This document shows positions 16,176-25,193 of a stretch of 64,000 bases of DNA, one piece after another. A model generated the notes under the pieces. It was not told where the DNA came from. It was given only the letters and a program-made list of their open reading frames with translations, and did not search any database. Source of the DNA: Raineyella sp. LH-20 (lineage in GTDB: Bacteria > Actinomycetota > Actinomycetes > Propionibacteriales > Propionibacteriaceae); assembly GCF_033110965.1 (NCBI RefSeq), contig NZ_CP137003.1, positions 3,038,001 through 3,102,000 of the forward strand, written 5' to 3'. The number at the start of each line of letters is the position of its first letter. Position 1 is the stretch's first letter. The position numbers and the translations under genes are program-made.

Positions 16176-16781
16176 TCAGGCCATCGCCCGCGGGGTGAGC
16201 ACGTAGATGGCGTTGGCCGCCAGCAGGTTCGCCCACCGGGCCGGGTAGTCACGCTGCCGCCCGTCGGGGGTGGACAGCTGACGATCCCAGACGTCCAGCC
16301 CGACCACGTCGAACAGGTCCTCCAGGTCGGAGAGCGTGGACAGGTGGATGTTGGGCGTGTCGTACCAGGCGTGCGGCAGTTCCTTCGACATCGGCATCCG
16401 GCCGCGCATCAGCACCCAGCGGTGGCGCCAGTAGCCGAAGTTCGGCACCGAGACGATGCACCGCGAGCCGATCCGGGCCATCTGGGTCAGCACGTCGCGC
16501 GGCTTGTAGGTCGCCTGCAGCACCCGGGACAGGATCACCACGTCGTACGACTTGTCGCCGAACTGGTCGAGCTGGTGGTCGATGTCGAGCTCGATCAGCG
16601 GCACGCCCTTCGCGATGGTGTCGACCACCGCGTCGGGGGCGATCTCGACTCCGGTGCCGGTGCAGTCTCGCCGGTCCATCAGATAACGCATCAGACTGCC
16701 GTGCCCGCAGCCCAGGTCGAGCACCCGCGAGCCGTCCGGCACGAAGCGGGTGACGACCGTCTGGTCCGGTCGCAGGGTCAT
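16176..16781 (-). CDS. metW: methionine biosynthesis protein MetW
   Basis: A 201-aa class I SAM-methyltransferase-fold protein of the MetW family, which acts with MetX in making O-acylated homoserine. The SAM-binding motif is VLDLGCGHGSL, followed by GVEIAPDAV, YDVVILSRVLQATYKP and the family-typical VSVPNFGYWRHRWVLMRGRMP. The start overlaps the metX stop by 4 bp (ATGA), and GGGAGGGGAG lies upstream inside metX. The pair forms one operon. A direct methyltransferase activity has not been shown for MetW proteins. Confidence 0.93.
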   Translation of the reverse strand: MTLRPDQTVVTRFVPDGSRVLDLGCGHGSLMRYLMDRRDCTGTGVEIAPDAVVDTIAKGVPLIELDIDHQLDQFGDKSYDVVILSRVLQATYKPRDVLTQMARIGSRCIVSVPNFGYWRHRWVLMRGRMPMSKELPHAWYDTPNIHLSTLSDLEDLFDVVGLDVWDRQLSTPDGRQRDYPARWANLLAANAIYVLTPRAMA

Positions 16782-17968
16782 CGCTCTCCCCTCCCGGCCG
16801 CGCGGTCGCCGGCGGCCCGTTCGTACGCCACCCGCTCCAGGAAGGCCGCCACCGTGCGGTGGTAGTCGTCGATCGTCAGCAGGAAGGAGTCGTGGCCCCA
16901 CGGGGAGCGGATCTCCCGGAAGCTCACCGGCACCCGCTGGCTCTCCAACTGCCGGACGATCGCCCGGGAGTGGGAGGTGTCGAAGCGCCAGTCGGTGTCG
17001 AAGGAGAGCACCAGGCACGGCGACCCGACGGCGGCCAGCGCCGCCGCGGCATCCGCCTCCGCGAACGGGTCGAAGTAGTCCATCACCCGGGTGAGGTAGA
17101 GGTAGGACAGCGCGTCGAACCGGGACAGGAAGACCCGTCCCTGGTGGTCCAGGTAGCTCTCCACCGCGAAATCCACCCCGAAGCCGCGCCGGGCGTCCTC
17201 GCCGAACTGGTACCGCCGGCCGAACTTCTCCTCCATCCCGGCCTCGGACTGGTAGGTGATGTGGGCCATCATCCGGGCGATTGACAGGCCGGTGTCGGGG
17301 CTGGTGCCGGACTCCAGATAGCGGCCGCCGGCGAAGCCGGGATCGCGCATGATCGACTCGCGGGCCACCGCGGAGAAGGCGATGTTCTGCGCGTTCAGCC
17401 GGCTGGAGGCGGCGATGATCACCGCGCTGCCGACCTGTTCGGGGTAGGACAGCGCCCACTGCAGGGACTGCATGCCGCCCATCGAGCCGCCGACGACGGA
17501 CAGCAGATGGTCCACCCCGAGGTGGGCCAGCAGCGCGCGGTGCACGGTGACGAAGTCGGCGATCTGGAGCAGCGGGAAATCGAGGCCGTACGGACGGCCG
17601 GTCGCCGGGTTGGTCGACGCCGGGCCGGTGGTGCCCTGACAGCCGCCGAGCAGGTTGTCGGCGATGACGAAGAAGCGGTCGGTGTCGATCGGCTTGCCGG
17701 GCCCGATGATGGAATCCCACCAGCCCGGCCGGTGATCATCCTCCTGGTGCCGGCCGGCGGCATGGGCGTCCCCGGTCAACGCGTGACAGATGAACACGGC
17801 GTTGTCGCGGGCGGCGTTGAGGGTGCCGTACGTCTCGTACGCGACGTCGACCTCGGGAACGACGGCACCGCTCGCCAACACGAGGGGGTGGTCCCCCTCG
17901 AAGAGTCGTACGGTGTGCTGCTCGACGATCCCCACCGAGTCCTCGGCGGTCGGGGGGCGGGAAGTCAT
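16778..17968 (-). CDS. metX: homoserine O-acetyltransferase MetX
   Basis: A 396-aa alpha/beta-hydrolase-fold acyltransferase that converts homoserine and acetyl-CoA to O-acetylhomoserine in methionine synthesis. Nucleophile S162 lies in GGSMGGMQ; the later FDTDWRFDTSHSR and WGHDSFLL carry the Asp and His of the triad. YETYGTLN, CHALTGDAHAAG and GWWDSIIGPGK are family-typical. The frame is open 57 codons further upstream through tandem-repeat DNA, but the ATG gives the normal N-terminus. It lacks a good ribosome-binding site, and CACAAT 7 nt before it suggests leaderless transcription. The family includes O-succinyltransferases, so acyl specificity is not certain. Confidence 0.93.
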   Translation of the reverse strand: MTSRPPTAEDSVGIVEQHTVRLFEGDHPLVLASGAVVPEVDVAYETYGTLNAARDNAVFICHALTGDAHAAGRHQEDDHRPGWWDSIIGPGKPIDTDRFFVIADNLLGGCQGTTGPASTNPATGRPYGLDFPLLQIADFVTVHRALLAHLGVDHLLSVVGGSMGGMQSLQWALSYPEQVGSAVIIAASSRLNAQNIAFSAVARESIMRDPGFAGGRYLESGTSPDTGLSIARMMAHITYQSEAGMEEKFGRRYQFGEDARRGFGVDFAVESYLDHQGRVFLSRFDALSYLYLTRVMDYFDPFAEADAAAALAAVGSPCLVLSFDTDWRFDTSHSRAIVRQLESQRVPVSFREIRSPWGHDSFLLTIDDYHRTVAAFLERVAYERAAGDRAAGRGER

Positions 17969-18062
17969 GGTGGGTATTGTGTCACTTCCGTCCCCGCAGG
18001 TCGCGGGCGTCCGCCGCGGGGCGCCCCGGCGATCGTCGGGTTCGAGGGCATGCACGTCTGCG

Positions 18063-18140
18063 CAGACGCGGCGCTTCCATACGCAGACGCCGCGCTTCCA
18101 CACAGACGACGCGCTTCCACACAGACGCCGCGCTTCCACG
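18063..18140. repeat. 19-bp tandem repeat, four copies, upstream of metX
   Basis: Four units of CAGACGCCGCGCTTCCACA (19 bp, the first 21 bp, one to three differences per copy) lie 95-170 bp upstream of the metX start, between divergent genes. They may be regulator sites or slippage-generated satellite DNA. Confidence 0.85.
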
Positions 18141-18362
18141 CAACCGCGGCCTGCCGACGGGCCGCATCTGACGGAAAGTGCGGCGGATGGCCGAACAGGC
18201 GGCAGATGTCGCCATCCGAGCAGCTACTCCGCCACGAAGATCCCGCCTGACGAGGTCTCGGTGTCACGGTTTGCCGTCGCGGGGATCCGGCTCGGCTGGT
18301 TCGACTAGGATCGATGGACCCCGGTGGCACTGAGGCGACCGGGCCGGCGGGAGGAGGCGGCC
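18141..18362. other. divergent spacer between metX and an unknown gene
   Basis: No gene is seen here. A GCGGATGGC/GCCATCCG inverted repeat near 18183-18218 and a TAGGAT -10-like element near 18306 are the only structures. The actinobacterial SAM-IV riboswitch consensus was not found on either strand. Confidence 0.5.
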
Positions 18363-18791
18363 ATGTTCGACCACCCACTGTTGGACTTCGGCGAGCGCTG
18401 CGCGCAGGCGGGTTTCGTCCCGATTGATGCGCGCGAGTCGCTGTGGCGGGAGATCGGTGCGGAGGAGCGCGCGTGCTCGCCCGCGGATGACCCGACCGAG
18501 GGGGTGCTGTCGATCGAGGGGGTCGGCCCGGGACGGTGGGACGGCTGGCACGGACGAGTCGCGACGGTGACGGCCAGCCTCCCGGTCGCCCCTGAGCAGG
18601 TCGACGCCGAACAGCAGGAGCTCGTTCGCGAGATGTCGACGATCTTCGGCGATCCGCATGTCCTCGACGGGCAGCGCGACCGGGTCTACCGCTGGCAGCT
18701 CGAGCGCTGGACGATCGAGGTGAGCATCGACAGCGTGGAGCGCAACCGGGTGGAACTCACCCTCGCCGACGCCGAGCTGCTGCCCCGCTGA
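18363..18791 (+). CDS. conserved-looking hypothetical protein, 142 aa
   Basis: I do not recognise a family. The product is soluble, acidic and without signal peptide or membrane helix (MFDHPLLDFGERCAQAGFVPIDARESLWREIG...). GGGAGGAGG immediately before the ATG and good codon bias support a real gene. The second half alternates predicted helix and strand (VYRWQLERWTIEVSIDSVERNRVELTLADAEL). It stands alone, divergent from metX and convergent with the M23 peptidase gene. Confidence 0.7.
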   Translation: MFDHPLLDFGERCAQAGFVPIDARESLWREIGAEERACSPADDPTEGVLSIEGVGPGRWDGWHGRVATVTASLPVAPEQVDAEQQELVREMSTIFGDPHVLDGQRDRVYRWQLERWTIEVSIDSVERNRVELTLADAELLPR

Positions 18792-18840
18792 CGCCCCGCT
18801 GACGCCGACTACTCCCGGCGTGCCGCCCCCGGCCCGCGTC

Positions 18841-20070
18841 TCAGGGGGTGACACCGCGGGAGGCCAGCCAGAGCAGCGGATCGGATGCCGCGTAGGGCGT
18901 CTGCAGGCTCGCGCCTCGCGGGTAGTACTCGAAGTGGAGGTGCGGGCCGAAGGTCCGCCCGGTCATCCCGACGAACCCGATGATGTCCCCGGCCTTCACC
19001 CGTTGGCCGGGTCGTACGGTCGAGGCAAGCAGATGGGCATAGAGGGTGGATCCGTCGGAGTGGGCGACGATCACGTGGGTCCCTGCCCATTCGCCGGCGA
19101 CCGGGATCACCACCGTGCCGTCGGCGGCGGCGCGGACCGGGGTGCCGATCGGGGCTCCGAAATCGACACCGGTGTGGTAGCTGGCCCAGCTGCCCACCGC
19201 ACCCCATCGGGCGCCGAGCCGGTAGGTCCCCTTGGCGAGCGGAGTCACGGTGCGGCCGGTGGGACCCGTCCGACCGAGGCGCCCCAGCGTGGCGAGCACG
19301 GAGGCGGGCCACCTGCCGTCGGCCGACGGGCGGACGAGGGTGCCATCGGGCAGCCTGATCGCCCCGTCGGACAGCCGACCTGCGCCGAGCGCGGCCAGCT
19401 GGGCCCGGAGCAGAGCCTCGTCAGCAGCGGCCCGGTTCTGCTCGTCCACCAAGCGGGTCTGCTCGGTGCGGATCTCCTCGGCGGCGGCCGCCTGGGCGGC
19501 GACCCGCCGGACCTGCTCGAGCTTTCCGTTCTGTCGCCGCGCCTGCTCCACCCGGGTGTGCTGGTCGGTGATCCGCTGCCTCGCCGAGAGCTCGACCAGA
19601 GCGTGGTCGAAGGCGGGTGCCGCCGGACCGACAGCCACCTTGGCCGCCACCGCGGCGTCCGAGTCGAGGTATCTCGCCGGCCCGTCCGACGCGGACACCG
19701 CGCCCGTGCCGGCCACCGTCCCACCGGAGGTCTGCGAGGAGCCTGCGCCGGGACGTGATGCGGGTGGTGACCCGTCGACACTCGACGCCGGGGCGACGGG
19801 CGGGTCGGCCGGCGGTGGCGCGGTGTCGTGTCCGGCCGGGGTGAGCCCGTGGGTGCCACCCGTGTCGGCGGCGACCGCCACCAGATGGTCGCCCTCGGCA
19901 AGGGGCCGCACCTCCCGATCGGCGCCAGGGGCGGTGTTCGCCTGGTGAGTGAGTCCGAAACCGGCTGCGATGAGCAGGCCGATCAGTGCGATCGCGATGG
20001 CGAGCAGGCCTTGGTGGGCCCATTCGTCCCGCGAGAGTCGAGTGGTCGGCAATGCCGTGGCCATGGCCAT
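18841..20070 (-). CDS. membrane-anchored M23 peptidase (LytM/NlpD-like)
   Basis: A 409-aa cell-envelope protein. A single hydrophobic segment near residues 22-42 anchors or exports it. A Pro/Ser/Gly-rich stretch (about 50-130), a coiled-coil region rich in Ala, Glu, Gln and Arg (about 150-230), and a C-terminal peptidase M23 domain follow. Zinc ligands are visible in SYHTGVDFGAPIGTP (HxxxD) and GPHLHFEYYP (HxH). Such proteins cleave peptidoglycan cross-bridges or activate amidases during division. Coiled coil plus an intact LytM site suggests an active endopeptidase at the septum, although localisation is inference. Confidence 0.88.
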   Translation of the reverse strand: MAMATALPTTRLSRDEWAHQGLLAIAIALIGLLIAAGFGLTHQANTAPGADREVRPLAEGDHLVAVAADTGGTHGLTPAGHDTAPPPADPPVAPASSVDGSPPASRPGAGSSQTSGGTVAGTGAVSASDGPARYLDSDAAVAAKVAVGPAAPAFDHALVELSARQRITDQHTRVEQARRQNGKLEQVRRVAAQAAAAEEIRTEQTRLVDEQNRAAADEALLRAQLAALGAGRLSDGAIRLPDGTLVRPSADGRWPASVLATLGRLGRTGPTGRTVTPLAKGTYRLGARWGAVGSWASYHTGVDFGAPIGTPVRAAADGTVVIPVAGEWAGTHVIVAHSDGSTLYAHLLASTVRPGQRVKAGDIIGFVGMTGRTFGPHLHFEYYPRGASLQTPYAASDPLLWLASRGVTP

Positions 20071-20153
20071 GCGTGTCCCCCCTGGTCGAACCGGTCCCCC
20101 GCCGCGTTCGGCATCAGCCTAAGGGCGGGAGGGCGGTTGACGGGAGGGCTGAC

Positions 20154-20180
20154 GACGAAGTTGTGGACAACAAATTCGTC
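20154..20180. promoter_or_regulatory. imperfect palindrome upstream of the M23 gene
   Basis: GACGAA and TTCGTC arms enclose a second TTGT/ACAA pair around a GG centre, about 85 bp upstream of the peptidase start. It looks like a dimeric regulator site in otherwise GC-rich spacer DNA. Confidence 0.35.
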
Positions 20181-20217
20181 GGTTCAATCTCCCCCAGAAG
20201 GTGACGGAGGCCACACC

Positions 20218-20241
20218 AGCCCCCGCGTGTTCTCGGGGGCT
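20218..20241 (-). terminator. hairpin after the membrane-protein gene
   Basis: AGCCCCCG pairs with CGGGGGCT (8 bp) around an 8-nt loop, 6 bp beyond the stop codon of the upstream minus-strand gene. It separates that gene from the M23 peptidase gene. Confidence 0.6.
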
Positions 20242-20247
20242 CAGTGA

Positions 20248-20961
20248 TCAGGCGGCGTCCGGGGTGGACTGAGCGGGCTGCTCCTCCGCCACCGGGGCAT
20301 CCTCGGTGCGCGTCTCCTCGGCGATCTCTCGGGCCACCTGGCCGGGCTCCTCGCGGGCCAGCGTGGTGCGCAGCCGGTCGTACGACACCTCCCACTCGCG
20401 GACGGTGCGACCGTAGCTGCGCAGGAAGGTGGGGTCTGTGTGTGCCAGCCGCCACATCGTCCGGGCGTCGTCGCGGTCGGCGTCGGCGGGGCCGGGCTCG
20501 ATCCGGTCGAGCACCGCGGCGATCCGGATCACCTCGCGGCAGGCCTCCCCGGTGACGGTCACGGTGTGCCGCTGGGCCAGCATCCGTCCCCGGTTGGGCA
20601 ACGACGCGAGCAGGACGGCGGCGGCGACCAGCACCGCCAGGGCGACCGGCAGGATCACCACGGCGGACTGTAGGAACAGGGCAAGCAGTCCGCCCAGCAC
20701 CACGGCGGCCAGCACGCCGCGGAGGGCCCACCGGGTGCCGACCTGGATCATCCCGGCGCGATCGTCACGGAACAGGGTGGCGTGGATGATGTCCCGCTTC
20801 CACCCGGGAAGCCGCGGCTCGCACACCGTGTAGGAACGTTCCAGGCCGTCGTCGGTCTCGATCCACCGGGACCAGCCGAAGCGGGTCCGTTCCACGACCG
20901 AGCGTGGTCCTTCGTCGGGGTCCGGCCTGTTGTCGGGCTCGGACCTGAGGGCGGTGTCCAT
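20248..20961 (-). CDS. hypothetical membrane protein with two TM helices
   Basis: A 237-aa protein. Residues 1-75 are soluble and acidic (RSVVERTRFGWSRWIETDDGLERSYTVCEPRLPGWKRDII). Two adjacent hydrophobic helices occupy about 78-125, and the C-terminal half is soluble, ending in a Glu/Ala-rich tail. The chosen ATG has AAGGAG six bases upstream; longer starts have none. I recognise no family. A hairpin (CCACTGTC/GACAGTGG) lies about 45 bp upstream in the probable leader. No operon partner is evident. Confidence 0.7.
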   Translation of the reverse strand: MDTALRSEPDNRPDPDEGPRSVVERTRFGWSRWIETDDGLERSYTVCEPRLPGWKRDIIHATLFRDDRAGMIQVGTRWALRGVLAAVVLGGLLALFLQSAVVILPVALAVLVAAAVLLASLPNRGRMLAQRHTVTVTGEACREVIRIAAVLDRIEPGPADADRDDARTMWRLAHTDPTFLRSYGRTVREWEVSYDRLRTTLAREEPGQVAREIAEETRTEDAPVAEEQPAQSTPDAA

Positions 20962-21135
20962 CCGCATCTCCTTGCGTGTCATACCGGGGAAGTTGCACGA
21001 CGTCTCCACTGTCACATCGGACAGTGGGGTCCCGGGTGCGACACGCCGCGCACTTACCTGGCCCACAGTCGAGCAATCCGCTCCTGGGAACGGCGAATGC
21101 TCGTCGGGCCCGTTCGTACGGTCCGCTCCGGAACC

Positions 21136-22110
21136 TCAGTCGACGGTCAACACCACTTTGCCGAGACGGTGTCCGGTGCTGACCAGGGCGAAGCCGTCGG
21201 CGATGCGTTCCAGTGGCACCCGATGGCCCACCAACGGTGCCAGGGTGCCGTTCTCCAGCCCTGCACCGATCGCCGCCAGCGCCTGGCCGGCCTGGGTGGG
21301 GGTGATGTTCCACAGGGCGACCCCGAGGACGGCGGCCTCGGTGCGCATCACCAGTCGCGGGGTGATCTCGACCGGCGTACGGGCGCCGACGATCACCACC
21401 CTGCCATCAGTGGCGAGCAGACCGAGATCGGCCTCCAGGTTGCTGCTGGCGGCCATTTCGATCACCACGTCGATGCCCTCGGGGGCGAGCCGGCGCAACT
21501 CCTCGACATGGCCGGGCGTGCTGTGGTCGACCACGACGTGGGCCCCCTGACGGGCGGTCAACTCGCGGCCCTCGGCGCTGCCGGCGGTGGCCAGCACCCG
21601 GGCGCCGTGGGCGCGGGCGAACTGGACGCAGGCCTGGCCGACACCACCGCTGGCCCCGTGGACCAGCACCGTCTCCCCCGGCCGCAGGTCGGCTCGCTGG
21701 AACAGGGCGCGGTAGGCCGTCGCGTACGGCACGCCGAGCGCGGCGCCCTCCTCGAAGCCGACGTTGTCGGGAAGATGGCGGACCACCCGGGCCTCGGCGA
21801 CGTGGTACTGGGCGAAGGCCCCGTCACTGGCGGCGAGGATGCCGGCGACGAAGACCCGGTCGCCGACCGCCAGTCCGGTGACGTCCGGGCCGAGTGCGTC
21901 GATCTCGCCGGCCGAATCGAAGCCGGGCACCCACGGCAGCGGATTGCGGAAGAACTCGTAGCCGCCCCGCACCATGTAGGTGTCGGCCGGGTTCAGCCCG
22001 GCGGCCCGCACCCGGATGCGCACCTGACCCGGCCCCGGCTCGGGAACCCGGGCGTCGACGTAGCGCAGCACCCCGGCATCGCCGTGCTCGGTGATCTGGA
22101 CAGCCTTCAT
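21136..22110 (-). CDS. NADPH:quinone reductase, zinc-independent MDR family
   Basis: A 324-aa medium-chain dehydrogenase/reductase of the quinone oxidoreductase branch, reducing quinones or enones with NADPH. VRAAGLNPADTYMVRGGY and PWVPGFDSAGEIDALG form the GroES-like part, and VLVHGASGGVGQACVQFARAHGARVLATAGS is the Rossmann nucleotide site. The catalytic-zinc cysteines of alcohol dehydrogenases are absent. AGGAGG lies six bases before the second of two near ATGs, which I take as the start. It is divergent from the AbrB-type permease gene. Confidence 0.88.
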   Translation of the reverse strand: MKAVQITEHGDAGVLRYVDARVPEPGPGQVRIRVRAAGLNPADTYMVRGGYEFFRNPLPWVPGFDSAGEIDALGPDVTGLAVGDRVFVAGILAASDGAFAQYHVAEARVVRHLPDNVGFEEGAALGVPYATAYRALFQRADLRPGETVLVHGASGGVGQACVQFARAHGARVLATAGSAEGRELTARQGAHVVVDHSTPGHVEELRRLAPEGIDVVIEMAASSNLEADLGLLATDGRVVIVGARTPVEITPRLVMRTEAAVLGVALWNITPTQAGQALAAIGAGLENGTLAPLVGHRVPLERIADGFALVSTGHRLGKVVLTVD

Positions 22111-22222
22111 GGACATCCTCCTGGTGGATCGTGCCGACCCGTCGACCGGCTGACCCTCCCGAGACTAGTCCGTCCCCCGCGGGTGGTGAGGCGACCCTGT
22201 GGAGCTGTGATCGACTGGGGCC

Positions 22223-23320
22223 ATGACATCCCCCGACCGCACTCCTGGTGACACGGCACGTCCGGTCGGGTGGCTGGTGCTGATCGCCGTGACGGCCGTG
22301 CTGGTCGCGGTGGCGACCGGCGTACGGATCCCTTCTCCCGAGATCCTCGCCGCGATGGTCGCCGGCACCGCGGTGGCCCTCACCGGGCGCGGACCACGGC
22401 TGGTCCCCACCCCGCTGGCAATGGCCGCGCAAGCCGTGATGGGCACCTCGCTCGGGGCGATGGTGACCTCCGAGGAACTGCGCGCGCTGGCCGCGGACTG
22501 GGCCGGGGTGCTCGTCGTCACGGTGGTCACGCTGGTGGTCAGCTTCGGCTCCGGCTTCGCGCTCGCCCTGCACCCCGCGGTCGACCGCATCACCGGTGTG
22601 CTCTCGATGGCCGCCGGCGGCGCCAGCGGGCTGGTCGCGGTGGCCGGCGACCTCGGCGGTGACATCCGGATGGTCGGCACCCTCCAGTACACCCGGGTGC
22701 TGCTGATCACCGCCTCCACCCCGCCGGTCGCGGCGTACGTGTTCGGCGCCCCGCCCGCTGGGGTGGCAGCCGCTCCCGCGGACGGTGCCGGGGGCATCCT
22801 GGTCGGGATCGGCTGCACGGTCGTCGGCCTGGCGCTCGGCCGGCTCACCCGGGTGCCCGCCGGCGACCTGCTCGGACCGATGGTCCTCACCGGTGCGGTC
22901 TCGATCTGGGGAGGGCTTCCCACGCCCGCACTGCCCGGGCTGCTGATCGCGGTGGCGTACGTGGTGATCGGCTGGACCGCCACCCTGGGGTTCACCCGGG
23001 AAGCCCTGGGGACGGTGGTCAAGGTGTTGCCGCTGTCGCTCGGACTGGTGGTCGCATTGATGGTGGTCAGTGCGGTGGCGGGCGTGTGGCTGGCCCGCCT
23101 GGCCGGGCTGAGCGACCTGGACGGCTATCTCGCCACCACGCCGGGCGGGATGATGGCGGTCCTCGCGGTGGCCGCGGCGTCGGGTGGCAACGTCACGGTC
23201 ATCACCGGAGTGCAGGCCGTACGGCTGTTCCTGATGCTGGCCCTCACCCCGGTGCTCACCGGTTGGCTGCGGCGCCGCACCCTGCCCCCGATGGACCGGC
23301 CGGCCGGGACGGGCGCCTGA
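22223..23320 (+). CDS. AbrB-family membrane protein (putative permease)
   Basis: A 365-aa protein with about ten hydrophobic helices and two internally similar halves, each with a Gly-rich reentrant-like segment (SMAAGGASGLVAVAGD near residue 128 and ATTPGGMMAVLAVAAASGG near 305). This is the pattern of the AbrB (PF05145) family, once misnamed ammonia monooxygenase, and thought to transport small molecules. It is unrelated to the AbrB transcription factor. Substrate is unknown. No partner gene is adjacent. Confidence 0.82.
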   Translation: MTSPDRTPGDTARPVGWLVLIAVTAVLVAVATGVRIPSPEILAAMVAGTAVALTGRGPRLVPTPLAMAAQAVMGTSLGAMVTSEELRALAADWAGVLVVTVVTLVVSFGSGFALALHPAVDRITGVLSMAAGGASGLVAVAGDLGGDIRMVGTLQYTRVLLITASTPPVAAYVFGAPPAGVAAAPADGAGGILVGIGCTVVGLALGRLTRVPAGDLLGPMVLTGAVSIWGGLPTPALPGLLIAVAYVVIGWTATLGFTREALGTVVKVLPLSLGLVVALMVVSAVAGVWLARLAGLSDLDGYLATTPGGMMAVLAVAAASGGNVTVITGVQAVRLFLMLALTPVLTGWLRRRTLPPMDRPAGTGA

Positions 23321-23423
23321 TCGGCCGCCCTCATCCCCGGCTGTCGGGACCACACAACGACGGCGCGGCACGCTTGTCGGTCCTGATGACGAGACCGCAC
23401 CGTCCGCCGCGTATCGTTCTACC

Positions 23424-23450
23424 TACGCTGGCGTAACCGACGCGGGCGTA
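23424..23450. promoter_or_regulatory. operator candidate upstream of the acyl-CoA ligase
   Basis: TACGCTGGCGTA is a perfect 5+2+5 palindrome, followed by a direct repeat of GGCGTAACC 15 bp on. It lies 50-60 bp upstream of the start. Such boxes before fatty-acid genes are typically bound by TetR-family regulators; none is encoded nearby. Confidence 0.45.
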
Positions 23451-23483
23451 ACCACGCTTCTCACGTGAGATCAGAGGTGCCCC

Positions 23484-25193
23484 TTGAGCCGAGCAACCGA
23501 GCAGATCCGTGCCGCCCGAGACCTGCTGCTGTCCTTCCACGGTCGCATCGACGAGGCCCGGGCCGCCTTCACCTGGCCCGACATCTCGGGGCCGTTCAAC
23601 TGGGCCATCGACTGGTTCGACGCGGTCGGCCGGGGCAACGACCGCACCGCACTGTGGATCTGCCAGGTCGACGGCACTGAGGAGAAGTGGAGCTACGACG
23701 ACATCGTCCGGCGCTCCGACGCGGTGGCCGGCTGGCTGCGTGAGCAGGGGCTCGGCAAGGGCGACACCGTGATGCTGATGCTCGGCAACCAGATCGAACT
23801 GTGGGAGGCGATGCTCGCGGTGATGAAGATCGGCGCGGTGATCCTGCCGACCGCCGAGGCCGTCACCAGTGAGGATCTCGTCGACCGGATCGGGCGGGCG
23901 GACGTCCGCGGCGTCATCGCCAATGCCCCGGACACGCCGAAGTTCGCCGCCGTCCCCGGCGACTACGTACGGATCACCACGGCCGCCGCGCACGACGGCT
24001 GGCTCTCCTTCGCCGACGCGTACGAGCATCCGTCGGAGCCGCAGCCGGTGGTCACCGACGCCGACGACCCGGTGCTGGAGTACTTCACCTCCGGCACCAC
24101 CAAGGAGCCGAAGCTGGTCGGGCACACGCAGTTGTCCTACCCGGTCGGTCACCTCTCGACGACCTACTTCATCGGGGTCCGGCCCGGCGACGTGCACCTG
24201 AACATCAGCTCCCCCGGGTGGGGCAAGCACGCCTGGAGCAGCTTCTTCGCTCCGTGGATCGCGGAGGCGACGATCTTCGTCTACAACTACCGTCGCTTCG
24301 ACGCCCAGGAGCTGCTGCGGCAGATGCGCCGGGTGGACGTCGCCACCTTCTGCGCTCCGCCGACGGTGTGGCGGATGATGATCCAGGCCGACCTCGGCGA
24401 GAAGCCCACAGCCCTCCGCGAGGTCGTCGGTGCGGGTGAGCCGCTGAATCCCGAGGTGATCCGCACCGTCCAGGACCGGTGGGGGCTGACCATCCGTGAC
24501 GGCTACGGGCAGACCGAGACCACCGCGCAGATCGGCAACGTGCCCGGCGAACCGGTGAAGCCCGGCTCGATGGGCAAGCCGCTGCCGGGCGTGCCGATCG
24601 AGATCGTCGACCCGGAGACCGGCGAGCCGTCGGAGATCGGCGAGATCTGCCTGCGGCTGGACGCCCGGCCGCTCAACCTGATGCACGGTTACGTCGGCAT
24701 GCCGGAGCTGACCCGCCAGGTCGAGCACGGCGGCTATTACCACACCGGCGATCTGGTGACCCGGGACAAGGACGGCTACGTCACCTACGTCGGGCGCACC
24801 GACGACGTGTTCAAAGCTTCGGATTACAAGGTCTCGCCGTTCGAGCTGGAGAGTGTCCTGATCGAGCATCCGGCGGTCGCCGAGGCCGCGGTCGTGCCGG
24901 CCCCCGACCCGACCCGGCTGGCCGTCCCGAAGGCGTACATCACCCTCGCCCCGGGCTTCGACCGCACCCGGGAGACGGCACTGTCGATCCTGTCGTACGC
25001 CCGCGACCACCTGGCGCCGTACCTGCGGGTGCGCCGTCTGGAGTTCGACGACCTGCCGAAGACCATCTCCGGCAAGATCCGGCGGGTGGCGCTGCGGGGT
25101 CGGGAGCTGGCGGCTGCCCACGGCGGCCATGCCGAGCCCGGACGCACCGAGTACCGCTACGAGGACTTCCCGGAGCTCCGTACGCAGCACTGA
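23484..25193 (+). CDS. acyl-CoA synthetase (medium-chain type, AMP-forming)
   Basis: A 569-aa ANL-superfamily ligase that activates a carboxylate with ATP and couples it to CoA. Motifs: the P-loop YFTSGTTKEPKLV, SPGWGKHAWSSFFAPW, YGQTETTAQIG, HTGDLVTRDKDGYVTYVGRTDDVFKASDYKVSPFELE and the C-terminal catalytic lysine in LPKTISGKIRR. Its nearest relatives are medium-chain (butyrate/ACSM-like) acyl-CoA ligases. The start is TTG, following GAGGTG; no ATG lies near the expected N-terminus. A tandem repeat spans its stop codon and a strong terminator follows. Confidence 0.9.
   Translation: MSRATEQIRAARDLLLSFHGRIDEARAAFTWPDISGPFNWAIDWFDAVGRGNDRTALWICQVDGTEEKWSYDDIVRRSDAVAGWLREQGLGKGDTVMLMLGNQIELWEAMLAVMKIGAVILPTAEAVTSEDLVDRIGRADVRGVIANAPDTPKFAAVPGDYVRITTAAAHDGWLSFADAYEHPSEPQPVVTDADDPVLEYFTSGTTKEPKLVGHTQLSYPVGHLSTTYFIGVRPGDVHLNISSPGWGKHAWSSFFAPWIAEATIFVYNYRRFDAQELLRQMRRVDVATFCAPPTVWRMMIQADLGEKPTALREVVGAGEPLNPEVIRTVQDRWGLTIRDGYGQTETTAQIGNVPGEPVKPGSMGKPLPGVPIEIVDPETGEPSEIGEICLRLDARPLNLMHGYVGMPELTRQVEHGGYYHTGDLVTRDKDGYVTYVGRTDDVFKASDYKVSPFELESVLIEHPAVAEAAVVPAPDPTRLAVPKAYITLAPGFDRTRETALSILSYARDHLAPYLRVRRLEFDDLPKTISGKIRRVALRGRELAAAHGGHAEPGRTEYRYEDFPELRTQH

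Noticed and set aside
17969-18139. 57-codon N-terminal extension of MetX
   Set aside because: It reads through the tandem repeats from a GTG and would add a Cys/Arg-rich tail absent from the family.
18063-18140. CRISPR array
   Set aside because: Units are head-to-tail without unique spacers, and no cas genes are present.
17969-18362. SAM riboswitch upstream of metX
   Set aside because: A GACGGCAAACCGTG stretch on the minus strand hinted at one, but the flanking SAM-I/SAM-IV core elements are absent.
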